NCBI GenBank assembly: GCA_002403855.1
Contig: DHIO01000026.1
Span: 122,606 to 158,385, forward strand
From: Acidimicrobiia bacterium UBA4744
GTDB lineage: Bacteria; Actinomycetota; Acidimicrobiia; Spongiisociales; UBA4744
Reading direction: 5' to 3'
Length of the DNA stretch: 35,780 nt
Made by a program: the position numbers and the translations under genes. Every line of letters starts with the position of its first letter. Within the stretch, counting starts at the first letter, position 1. Of this stretch, positions 23,512 to 30,957 are shown piece by piece. The notes below the pieces were generated by a model. It was not told where the DNA came from. It saw only the letters and a program-made list of their open reading frames with translations, and did no database searches.

Positions 23512-25697
23512 GAGATGAACAACCACTCCACCTCGTCGCCCAGCACCGCTCTGATCTCCTTGCGAATCTCAGAATGCCGGTCGAGGTCGGGATCGGCGGC
23601 AACCAGCCGGAACGCTTCCTTCCTGGCGGTCACCAGAGTATCCATGTCCTCCAGTATGTTGGCCAGTTTGAGGTCGGATAGACCCGCCTGCCGGGCTCCG
23701 AACACGGTTCCCTGGCCACGAATCCTGAGGTCTTCTTCCGCCAGCCGGAAACCGTCATTGGTGGAAATCATGGCGTTGATACGGGCTTCTCCCTCTTCCG
23801 TTGCCGGCTCCGCCACGAGGTAGCACCAGTTGGGACCACTGTGACGGCTGAGGCGGCCGCGTAACTGATGGAGTTGGCTCAGGCCGAAGCGGTCGGCATC
23901 CTCGATGATCATGACGGTCGAGTGAGGTATGTCGATGCCTACTTCGATCACCGTGGTGCAAACGAGAACGTCGAGGTGGCCGTCGCGAAAGGACTGCATA
24001 ACCGTCTGCTTGTCGGCGGAGCGCATCTGTCCGTGCAGTAATCCCAACCGGAGTCCCGGGAACACCTGCTGAAGCCTTTCGTACTCAGCCGTTGCCGAAG
24101 CAGCTTCGATCTTTGCGCTGTCCTCGACGAGCGGGCACACCACAAAGGTCTGCCGGTTGATCTCGGCTTGCTCACGAACCCGTTCGTACGCTTCGGCCAG
24201 GTCGGGCGGACCCTTGGCGACATGAACCGTCGTCACCTCCGGTCGACCCGGCGGCATTTCGTCCAACTCGGATACATCGAGATCGCCGTAGAGGGTCATC
24301 GACAACGTTCTGGGGATCGGCGTTGCAGTCATGATCAGCAAGTCGGGGTCCAGGTCGCCCGCCTTCTCTTTCAGGTCGACCCGCTGATGGACTCCGAACC
24401 GGTGTTGTTCGTCGACCACCGCCACACCAAGTCGGGCGAAACGGATACCTTCCTGAATCAGCGCATGGGTACCGATCACCAGGTCGATCCGGCCGTCCGC
24501 TATCCAACCCAAGACATCGTCACGGCGTGCCGACCCCGGTGGCCGAAAGGACACCTCGGAGCTGGTCCCCGTCAACAGAGCGAGAGTCACCGGACGGTCC
24601 GAGCTCTCCTGACCGAACAAGCTCGACATTCCGAGCTCGGCTCCGTCGCCTTCAACGGCCGGCGCCATGACGGCCTGCTCCAGCAGGTCCTTGATACTGA
24701 GGTAATGCTGCTCGGCCAATACCTCGGTGGGCGCCATGACGGCTCCCTGGTAACCGCCTTCCACTCCCCCTAGTAGGGAAGCCACCGCAACAACCGTTTT
24801 GCCGGATCCAACCTCACCGAGCAGCAACCGGTGCATGGGATGAGGAGCAACCATGTCGTCCCGGATCTCGGATATGACCCGAACTTGGGCGCTGGTCAGT
24901 TGGTACGGCAAGTTCGAGACGAACCTCTCAACCAGTTCAGTTGTGGGGGTGTGGGAAATCCCGATCGCCCGGTCGATCATCTTCTGCTTGGAGAGGGCCA
25001 GCGCCACTTCCAGCCGGAACAGTTCATCAAAGACGAGCCGGGCCCTGGCCCGGCCCTGGTCTTCCATGCTCTCCGGAAAATGGATATCGGCGATCGCCTG
25101 ATCTCGGCTGATCAAGCCGAGCCGCTCTCGCATGGCAGTGGGTAGTGGATCACCGATGGGGCGGGCCCGTTGTAGAGCATTGTGGATTGCCCGGCGGAGG
25201 TAACCGGGAGAAACCTCCCCGGCGCTCGGATGGACCGGTACGACGCGTCCCGTCACCAGACTCTCTGTGGCTGAGCTGAGCACGTCTACCGCCGGGCTCT
25301 TCATCTGCAGCTTGCCACGAAAACGATCGAGCTTGCCGGAGAGCGCCACCTCGGCGCCGACGGTCAATTGCCGTTCACGAAACGTCTGGTTGAACCAGGT
25401 GACCGTGAGCACGGACACACCATCTCCGACGACCGCTTCGGTGATGGCGAGGTTGCGGCGGGGTCGGCGAGTGCCCACCCTTCTTACGGTGGCGATCACC
25501 GTTACCTCTTCGCCCAGCTCCACCTCGTGGATAGGAACGGTCCGGGAACGATCGATGTAGCGGCGCGGGGTGTGTAGTAGCAGATCGGCGACGGTGCTGA
25601 TCCCGGCCTTGCGGAGTGCGGCTGCGCGGCGTCCCTTGAGATACTTGACTGCGTCGACCGGGAATCCGGTCAGCTCGGCCAGCGTTCGACCGCTCAC
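23508..25697 (-). CDS. recG: ATP-dependent DNA helicase RecG
   Basis: RecG reverses stalled replication forks and moves branched DNA. The 729 residues contain an N-terminal wedge/OB domain (about 50-145), Walker A GEVGSGKT (294-301), the DEQH box (429-432), TATPIPRTLSMTLYGDLD (457-474) and a C-terminal segment with FGARQAGLSDLKLA. Two oddities are visible. About 30 extra residues lie between the Walker A and DEQH motifs (around 345-375, rich in Gly, Glu and Ser). Motif VI, usually LRGRVGRG, reads LRGRLSRH (612-619), keeping both arginines but losing the Gly. The start and stop codons both overlap neighbours by 4 bp. Confidence 0.95.
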   Translation of the reverse strand: MSGRTLAELTGFPVDAVKYLKGRRAAALRKAGISTVADLLLHTPRRYIDRSRTVPIHEVELGEEVTVIATVRRVGTRRPRRNLAITEAVVGDGVSVLTVTWFNQTFRERQLTVGAEVALSGKLDRFRGKLQMKSPAVDVLSSATESLVTGRVVPVHPSAGEVSPGYLRRAIHNALQRARPIGDPLPTAMRERLGLISRDQAIADIHFPESMEDQGRARARLVFDELFRLEVALALSKQKMIDRAIGISHTPTTELVERFVSNLPYQLTSAQVRVISEIRDDMVAPHPMHRLLLGEVGSGKTVVAVASLLGGVEGGYQGAVMAPTEVLAEQHYLSIKDLLEQAVMAPAVEGDGAELGMSSLFGQESSDRPVTLALLTGTSSEVSFRPPGSARRDDVLGWIADGRIDLVIGTHALIQEGIRFARLGVAVVDEQHRFGVHQRVDLKEKAGDLDPDLLIMTATPIPRTLSMTLYGDLDVSELDEMPPGRPEVTTVHVAKGPPDLAEAYERVREQAEINRQTFVVCPLVEDSAKIEAASATAEYERLQQVFPGLRLGLLHGQMRSADKQTVMQSFRDGHLDVLVCTTVIEVGIDIPHSTVMIIEDADRFGLSQLHQLRGRLSRHSGPNWCYLVAEPATEEGEARINAMISTNDGFRLAEEDLRIRGQGTVFGARQAGLSDLKLANILEDMDTLVTARKEAFRLVAADPDLDRHSEIRKEIRAVLGDEVEWLFIS

Positions 25698-27316
25698 TCG
25701 ACCGAGATCAGGTAGGGGTACAGCGGTTGACCGCCGTCGGCGAACTCGCTGTCCACGTCCTGGGCGGCCAGCCAGTCCCGGGCGGCGGCGGTGGTGTCCG
25801 GGGTGGCCCCCAGTCCGGTGATGAGCGTAACCAGTTCGGCATCATCGCCGACGAGATGGTCCAGCAACCCAATCAATGCCGCTTCTTCGTTCGCGTGGGC
25901 ACTGTGCAGGTACCCGTCGGCGATGGCCAGCCAATCGCCCTCCGATACTGCGCCAATCGGAGTCGCCGACGATCGGACGGCTCTGGTCAGCTCACCCGTT
26001 CTCACGTCTCCGGCCGCGGCTTGCATCGAGGCAACCAGGTCCGTCGGATCGCTGTTCACCGGAAAGTAGGCGACCATCGCCGCCAACCCCTGGGGAACGG
26101 TCACCGTAGGCACCACCAGCACCTGCTTGTCCGTCAGAGCGTCGACTTGCTGGGCAACCGGGACGATATTCTTGTTGTTGGGCAACAGTACCACCGTGTC
26201 GGCCCGGACCCGGTCGACGGCCGAGAGTAGATCCTGCGTTGACGGGTTCATCGTCTGACCACCGGTGACGACCTGCTGCGCTCCGAGGCTTCTGAACATC
26301 TCGACCAGGCCTCTTCCGGCCACAACCGGAATCACCGCCACCGGGGTGTCGGCGAACTCCGCCATGGCCTCCCGGACGGACTCGCCGGGATGGAAAGCCT
26401 CGTCGGCAGACTGATCCAGGAGATCGGTGATCTCGAGCCGATGCGGCCGACCTGCCTCGATTCCGGCTTCGATGGCCGGACCGGGGAGATCGGTATGGAT
26501 ATGACAGTTGTACGTGCCCTCCCCGCCGACCACCACGATCGAGTCGCCTAGTTCGAGCCATCGTTTGCGAAAGCGGACGATGTTCTCATCGGTGGCGTCG
26601 AGCAGATACATCACTTCGTACCGAAGACCGGCGATCGCGTCATGGTCACTTCCCGAATCCCCGGCCGCCTCGAGGGCGGCGTTGAAGATCCGCTCGGGAA
26701 CGACCACGTCCAGTCCGGTCACTTCTTCGAGGAAAGCCACGATCAAGAGGAGAAAGCCGGCTGCCCCGGCATCCACCACCCCGGCTTGTTTGAGCACCGG
26801 CAACAGTTCGGGGGTGTTCTCGAGTTCTTTCTCGGCGCGCCGGTAGACGCTCGCCAGCAAGGCTCCCAGGTCCTCGCCCGCCGCGGTTCCCGTCTCGGCA
26901 GCGGCCTCGGCCGCAGCTCGCAATACGGTGAGGATCGTTCCCTCAACCGGGCGCAGGACTGCTTGATAAGCGGCATGAGACGCCCGATCGAGCGCCATCA
27001 CGAACTCCACAGTGCCCACCTCCTCGGATCCACGAAACGTGTCGGACAAACCTCTCAGGATCTGCGACAGAATCACCCCGCTGTTGCCACGAGCCCCCAT
27101 CAGCGAACCGTGAGCGATTGCTCCCGCCACCGCGTCCATCCCTTGGACGTCGCGCACCTCCTCGACCACCGCCTGAACGGTGAGACTCATGTTGGTGCCG
27201 GTGTCTCCGTCGGGAACGGGATAGACGTTCAGACGGTTGAGCGCCTCGCGGTGATGCGTGAGCCGCTCGTGGTAGCGGCTGATCACCCGCTTGAGGTGAT
27301 CAGCGGTGATGGCCAT
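25694..27316 (-). CDS. DAK (DhaL) domain fatty-acid kinase FakA-like protein
   Basis: A 540-residue protein of the family of mycobacterial Rv2974c and Firmicutes FakA, the kinase that phosphorylates fatty acids held by FakB. The N-terminal DhaL nucleotide-binding domain (1 to about 200) shows NVYPVPDGDTGTNM (30-43), whose aspartates bind the metal ions, and GARGNSGVILSQILRG (74-89). The middle and C-terminal parts (about 220-540) match the rest of the FakA/DAK-phosphatase family in layout, including LPNNKNIVP. No fakB is in the window. Its pairing with recG is conserved across many Gram-positive bacteria. AAAGGA precedes the ATG. The fatty-acid role is inferred from family. Confidence 0.88.
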   Translation of the reverse strand: MAITADHLKRVISRYHERLTHHREALNRLNVYPVPDGDTGTNMSLTVQAVVEEVRDVQGMDAVAGAIAHGSLMGARGNSGVILSQILRGLSDTFRGSEEVGTVEFVMALDRASHAAYQAVLRPVEGTILTVLRAAAEAAAETGTAAGEDLGALLASVYRRAEKELENTPELLPVLKQAGVVDAGAAGFLLLIVAFLEEVTGLDVVVPERIFNAALEAAGDSGSDHDAIAGLRYEVMYLLDATDENIVRFRKRWLELGDSIVVVGGEGTYNCHIHTDLPGPAIEAGIEAGRPHRLEITDLLDQSADEAFHPGESVREAMAEFADTPVAVIPVVAGRGLVEMFRSLGAQQVVTGGQTMNPSTQDLLSAVDRVRADTVVLLPNNKNIVPVAQQVDALTDKQVLVVPTVTVPQGLAAMVAYFPVNSDPTDLVASMQAAAGDVRTGELTRAVRSSATPIGAVSEGDWLAIADGYLHSAHANEEAALIGLLDHLVGDDAELVTLITGLGATPDTTAAARDWLAAQDVDSEFADGGQPLYPYLISVE

Positions 27317-27343
27317 CCGGTTGTTCCTTTGGTGGACGAGAGG

Positions 27344-27349
27344 AGTATA
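27344..27349 (-). promoter_or_regulatory. Candidate -10 element (TATACT) for the DAK-recG-rsmD-coaD-sepIVA run
   Basis: On the minus strand TATACT lies 27 nt before the DAK gene ATG, leaving room for a short leader with AAAGGA as SD. It is the only strong -10-like hexamer upstream of this tightly overlapping five-gene run. No convincing -35 is visible. Confidence 0.45.
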
Positions 27350-27377
27350 CGAATTCCCTGCAGCGGATCATCGGTGC

Positions 27378-27383
27378 TATCCT
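27378..27383 (+). promoter_or_regulatory. Candidate -10 element (TATCCT) for rpmB
   Basis: TATCCT lies 34 nt before the rpmB ATG, with GGGAGGG as a possible SD in between. It is divergent from the DAK promoter. The -35 region is not clear. Confidence 0.35.
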
Positions 27384-27417
27384 GCCGCTCCGCGACCTCG
27401 GGAGGGTCGTCTTTCTC

Positions 27418-27606
27418 ATGTCCTACCGTTGCGAAATCTGTGGCAAGGAGCCGTGGTACGGGAAGCAAGTGAGCTTCTCTCACAAGCGCTCGAGCCGTCG
27501 TTGGGTCCCGAACATCCAGCGGGTTCGCGTCAAGCACGGCACCAATACGCGGCGCGCCCGGGTGTGCACCTCCTGTCTCAAGGCCGGCAAGGTCGAAAAG
27601 GCATAG
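27418..27606 (+). CDS. rpmB: 50S ribosomal protein bL28, zinc-binding type
   Basis: A 62-residue bL28 with the family pattern SYRCEICGKEP, then SFSHKRSSRRWVPNIQRVRV and TRRARVCTSCLKAGKVEKA. It has both Cys pairs (CEIC and CTSC), the zinc-binding C+ form. Actinobacteria often carry a C+ and a C- copy, with Zur controlling the C- one; no second copy is present here. It is divergent from the DAK gene, a common arrangement (rpmB next to the DAK gene and recG). Confidence 0.96.
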   Translation: MSYRCEICGKEPWYGKQVSFSHKRSSRRWVPNIQRVRVKHGTNTRRARVCTSCLKAGKVEKA

Positions 27607-27642
27607 CCCCGCCTGGGCAGTCGTTGGTTTCCGGTTCGGAGT

Positions 27643-27676
27643 TCGTCGGCGCTCATCTCTTCCATCGGGCCGACGA
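27643..27676 (+). terminator. Inverted repeat downstream of rpmB
   Basis: TCGTCGGC (27643-27650) and GCCGACGA (27669-27676) form a perfect 8-bp stem with an 18-nt loop, 37 bp after the rpmB stop. There is no U-tract. It may be a factor-assisted terminator or a protein-binding palindrome. The rest of the 165-bp gap shows only the promoter of the next gene. Confidence 0.35.
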
Positions 27677-27757
27677 GACATCGTGAGCAGGGGTCGGGTT
27701 TCGACTCACTACGTCTGAAGCACGGCCAAAGACGAAGAGCGAGGACCAATCCTCAAC

Positions 27758-27763
27758 TACAAT
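27758..27763 (+). promoter_or_regulatory. Candidate -10 element (TACAAT) for a leaderless mRNA
   Basis: TACAAT ends 8 nt before the ATG at 27772. The intervening bases (CGTCACCC) contain no SD. Transcription would start within a base or two of the start codon. Confidence 0.5.
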
Positions 27764-27771
27764 CGTCACCC

Positions 27772-27984
27772 ATGCAAGGCGTCATCAAGACCTACGACCC
27801 GGGCACGGGCGCAGGGATCATCGTCCGAGATGACGATCGTAGTGAAGTCTTTCTTCAGCCGGGCTCTCTCGACGGAAGCCTGTTCCGGACCTTGCGCCAG
27901 GGCCAGCGGGTGATCTTCGAGACAGAAGAAATCGATGGCCGCCTCTATGCTCATCGTCTCCGGTTCGGAATGGACGGTCGGTAG
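27772..27984 (+). CDS. Degenerate cold-shock-domain (OB-fold) small protein
   Basis: A 70-residue protein that lines up end to end with CspA-type cold-shock proteins: GVIKTYDPGTGAGIIVRDDD against G.VKWFN..KGFGFI..DD, then EVFLQP against DVFVHF, then LRQGQRVIFE against L..GQKVSF. The residues that stack on nucleic acid are nearly all changed (Trp to Thr, both Phe of RNP1 to Ala and Ile, HF of RNP2 to QP), while the glycines and hydrophobic core remain. It probably keeps the OB fold but may bind something other than single-stranded RNA or DNA. The role is unknown. It seems to be leaderless and lies between rpmB and the Lrp-domain gene on the same strand. Confidence 0.72.
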   Translation: MQGVIKTYDPGTGAGIIVRDDDRSEVFLQPGSLDGSLFRTLRQGQRVIFETEEIDGRLYAHRLRFGMDGR

Positions 27985-28020
27985 GCCGGACTGAGGACTA
28001 TCGCGTGCCCCGACTGCGGG

Positions 28021-28026
28021 TATAGT
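28021..28026 (+). promoter_or_regulatory. Candidate -10 element (TATAGT) for the Lrp-domain gene
   Basis: TATAGT lies 28 nt before the GTG start at 28055, and a strong SD (AAGGAGG, 28044-28050) sits in between. This is a normally leadered gene, in contrast to its upstream neighbour. No clear -35 is seen. Confidence 0.45.
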
Positions 28027-28054
28027 CGCACTCAAGACGGACTAAGGAGGTTAC

Positions 28055-28288
28055 GTGGTCCAGGCGTACGTGCTGATCCAGACTGAAGTCGGCAAAGCGG
28101 CTCAGGTTGCCGATGAGGCTCGGAAGATCCCCGGTGTCGAATCGGCCGATGATGTGACCGGACCCTACGACGTCATCGTCAAGGCATCAGCCGAGAACGT
28201 TGATCAGCTCGGCAAGCTCGTGGTCGCCCGCATCCAGTCGATCGAGGGCATCACCCGGACACTCACCTGCCCCATCGTCCACCTCTAG
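28055..28288 (+). CDS. Stand-alone Lrp/AsnC effector-binding (RAM) domain protein
   Basis: A 77-residue protein consisting only of the alpha/beta RAM domain of Lrp/AsnC regulators, without the DNA-binding helix-turn-helix: AYVLIQTEVGKAAQVADE, IPGVESADDVTGPYDVIVKA and IEGITRTLTCPIVHL. In family members the GPYD loop region helps form the amino-acid site between subunits. Such short forms are known in actinobacteria and archaea and probably oligomerise and sense an amino acid, acting by protein contact. The start is GTG with AAGGAGG just upstream. The partner is not evident from the neighbours. Confidence 0.88.
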   Translation: MVQAYVLIQTEVGKAAQVADEARKIPGVESADDVTGPYDVIVKASAENVDQLGKLVVARIQSIEGITRTLTCPIVHL

Positions 28289-28338
28289 GAGACCGGTCCG
28301 AATCCTGAGCGCCCGCCCGAGGCGAATTCCGGTCCGTT

Positions 28339-29433
28339 CTAACCGAGCTTCGATGCAATCGATGCCGCCTCGCGCAACGCGGTTCCGTCGGCACCGGTCG
28401 TTGTGAAACTGCGGGGCGTACCGCCTTCCGCTTCGGCAATCATGTCGAGCAGGAGTTGTCGTCGCGAGACGGGCGGGTCGATCCACAGATAGGCGGCAAG
28501 GCTCCCCGGAATCGTGTTGATCTCGTTGAGCCACACCTCGCCGTCTCGAACCAGGAAGTCAATCCTGGCCACTGATCTGACACCAACCAGCCGGGCGACT
28601 TGGACCGCGGCATGACGAATGCTCTTCTCGATTTCCGGCGCCAACTGCGCGGGAAGCTCGCGGGCAGATCCCTCCAATCCTCCACCCGACAGATACTTCT
28701 GGGCGTAGTTGTAGATGTGAGCGGTTCCCGCGTCTCTCAGCGGAGCTTCGATAGCGGACAGCTGTAACTCTGGATAGGTCCGCACTGCGACCAGGTAGTC
28801 CCTACATCCCTCCAGAAAGGGCTCGACCACTGCCCCGCGGCGCATGTGGGGAGATCTGTTGAGCAGATCGAGGGCGGTGCGACGGTCGGAAACCACCTCG
28901 ATCCCGATCGACGAACCGCCAAAACGGGGCTTGACGATATACGGGGCGTCGATCCCTACCCAGGTCTCATCGTCGGCAGTGACCAACCGCCGAGGTACCG
29001 AATGCAGGCCGTCGGCGGACATGACGGCTCCGAACGCCAGCTTGTCCATCCCCAGATTGGATCCGGCCGCATCGGGACCGGTATACCGGAGTCCGGCCAG
29101 ATCGAGCGCGGACTGCAGCGAGCCGTCTTCACCCGGAGCCCCGTGACAGCAATTGACGACGACCGAGACATCGAGTGGCCTCTTCCGGAGCAGGAAGCCT
29201 TCACCCGGTTCGGCCACCAGGCGCAGCTCTTTGGCTCGGTCCGGGACTCCCCCGGCGAAGGCGACAGCTTCGAGAGTGGGATCGACGGCGTACCAACGCC
29301 CCGTTTTCGCCCAGTAGACCGCGGACACCTCCACGCCCGCGTCCACGAGCGTCCTGGCGGCCTGCAAGCCCGTCAAGATGCTTATGTCGTGTTCGGGCGA
29401 CGGCCCCCCGAATACCACGGCCGGCTTGCTCAT
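28339..29433 (-). CDS. ddl: D-alanine--D-alanine ligase
   Basis: Ddl joins two D-Ala residues with ATP to make the dipeptide used for peptidoglycan stem peptides. The 364 residues show the ATP-grasp layout: N-terminal VVFGGPSPEHDISIL with Glu14, then CCHGAPGEDGSLQ, VKPRFGGSSIGIEVV in the ATP domain, and ARIDFLVRDGEVWLNEINTIPGS with the metal-binding Glu/Asn pair. The length is typical. It lies 18 bp after the membrane Mur ligase gene in the same operon; in other bacteria ddl often neighbours murF, whose product consumes D-Ala-D-Ala. A D-Ala-D-Lac (VanA-type) specificity cannot be excluded by eye, but nothing suggests it. Confidence 0.95.
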   Translation of the reverse strand: MSKPAVVFGGPSPEHDISILTGLQAARTLVDAGVEVSAVYWAKTGRWYAVDPTLEAVAFAGGVPDRAKELRLVAEPGEGFLLRKRPLDVSVVVNCCHGAPGEDGSLQSALDLAGLRYTGPDAAGSNLGMDKLAFGAVMSADGLHSVPRRLVTADDETWVGIDAPYIVKPRFGGSSIGIEVVSDRRTALDLLNRSPHMRRGAVVEPFLEGCRDYLVAVRTYPELQLSAIEAPLRDAGTAHIYNYAQKYLSGGGLEGSARELPAQLAPEIEKSIRHAAVQVARLVGVRSVARIDFLVRDGEVWLNEINTIPGSLAAYLWIDPPVSRRQLLLDMIAEAEGGTPRSFTTTGADGTALREAASIASKLG

Positions 29434-29451
29434 CTGACCTCTCCTCGTTCC

Positions 29452-30957
29452 TTACGGATAGTGATCCGGGAGATCGTTCTCGTACAGAACGACATCGCCG
29501 TCAACGAGGTTCTCACGAACCCAGCGAACGGCGTCTTCCCGGGAATCCACCACCATAACGGACGCTCGACCGCCCGCCGTTCCTTCCAGCAGGGCTGCCC
29601 GGTTCGTCCTGCCCACAATGACGAAGTCCGTGACGCGGCCGGCGGCCCGAGCCGCGAAGGTCACGTTCTCCTCATGCTGGCGAGGCCCGAGCTCGACCAT
29701 GCCGGGAGTCACCAGAACTCGGCGACTGCCCGCTCCCACTCGCTCCAACGTGTCCAACGCCGAACGAGCTCCGGCCGGGTTCGAGTTGTAGGTGTCGTCA
29801 ACGATCGTGAAACCCAGATCACTAACGGACACGGTCTGACGATGCTCTGCCTCCGGCAACTCATTGATGGCGCCGGACAGACCGGCCGCCGGCACTCCCA
29901 GCGCCATCGCGGCACCCACGGCGCACGCCAAGTTGCCGGGAAACACGGCCACATCCTCGAGAGTCGCTACCTGTTCGCCGCTCACGAACACTCCCCCCTG
30001 CCCGGCTCCATCGACGAAGACGTCCGCGGTGGGATCTCGGGTGGAACACCGGATCACGGCCTCGTCCGTCCGGTCGGCGAGAGTCGCGAGGTGAGGATCA
30101 TCGACGTAGAGCACGGCCGTACCCGCGTCTTTCAGGATCTCCGCCTTCGCTTCGAGGATCGCCTCGAGCGACCCGAACCGCTCTAGATGAACTGGCCCGA
30201 TGGCGGTTATCACCCCAACCGTGGGCGTGATCCACGAGCACAGCTCGGCGATTTCCCCTTTCCCGTACGTGCCCATCTCGGCGATGAACACCTCCGTTCC
30301 GGCGGCCAAGTGCTCGTTGATTGCCCGGGCGAGTCCCATGCGATTGTTGAAGGAGGCCGGACTGGCCACCGTGGCGTGGCTGTCGCGCAGCAATCTCGCA
30401 AGATAGTTCTTCGTCGTCGTCTTGCCGTACGAACCGGTGATGGCCACGACGCGAGGAGCCACCCGGGAAAGCGCCCGGGTAGCCTGATCGACAAACCTCG
30501 CCGAAAGCCGACGTTCGATCGGGGCGGTGACGGCCAGGGCTACATCCACCAGCAGCGGCATGAAGATCCCGGCAGACAGCATCACCACCAGCGCTCCGCC
30601 GAACACCCCACCGATTGAGGCAAGCACCCCGGTGAGAACCACCACCGCCAGGGTCAGCCTACGCAAACGCCCCGTCCAGCGCAGCGGAGCCGTTCGCCCG
30701 GTGATACTCAACCCGAGCGGCCCGGTCACCGTCACCAGAGCGGTCAGAAGACCCGCCGTCGGATACGCAACGGCGACGCCGAGGCCCGACAGAGCAACGA
30801 GGAACAACGCCCTGTTGATCAGGCTCGTAACCCACCATCGCTGTGCGAACCGGGTCACGGTCCAAGATAGGTAGTGCTCTCGCTGAGCGACCCGCAACCA
30901 GCGAAGGGTGGCGAATCCACAAGCAATTACTGCCGCTACCCACATCACCGCCGTCAC
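29452..30957 (-). CDS. Membrane-embedded Mur ligase (MurF-like)
   Basis: An ATP-dependent Mur-ligase-family protein of 501 residues with an unusual design. Residues 1 to about 145 hold about five hydrophobic segments (near 2-20, 43-65, 66-86, 101-118 and 119-145) where MurF has its UDP-binding domain 1. The central ATPase domain follows: P-loop GSYGKTTTK (175-183), NNRMGLARAINEHL, EMGTYGKGEIAELC and LERFGSLEAILEAKAEIL with the lysine expected to be carbamylated. The C-terminal domain starts near DDTYNSNPAGARSALD. The end reads GDVVLYENDLPDHYP, not the GD..L.KGSR motif of canonical MurF. Start: GTG at 30957, overlapping the hydrolase stop by 4 bp. ddl follows after 18 bp. Family is secure; the acceptor substrate is unknown and may be membrane-bound. 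Confidence 0.88.
   Translation of the reverse strand: MTAVMWVAAVIACGFATLRWLRVAQREHYLSWTVTRFAQRWWVTSLINRALFLVALSGLGVAVAYPTAGLLTALVTVTGPLGLSITGRTAPLRWTGRLRRLTLAVVVLTGVLASIGGVFGGALVVMLSAGIFMPLLVDVALAVTAPIERRLSARFVDQATRALSRVAPRVVAITGSYGKTTTKNYLARLLRDSHATVASPASFNNRMGLARAINEHLAAGTEVFIAEMGTYGKGEIAELCSWITPTVGVITAIGPVHLERFGSLEAILEAKAEILKDAGTAVLYVDDPHLATLADRTDEAVIRCSTRDPTADVFVDGAGQGGVFVSGEQVATLEDVAVFPGNLACAVGAAMALGVPAAGLSGAINELPEAEHRQTVSVSDLGFTIVDDTYNSNPAGARSALDTLERVGAGSRRVLVTPGMVELGPRQHEENVTFAARAAGRVTDFVIVGRTNRAALLEGTAGGRASVMVVDSREDAVRWVRENLVDGDVVLYENDLPDHYP

Noticed and set aside
27607..27771. Possible tRNA or small RNA gene after rpmB
   Set aside because: No cloverleaf or T-arm consensus could be found; only an 8-bp inverted repeat is present.
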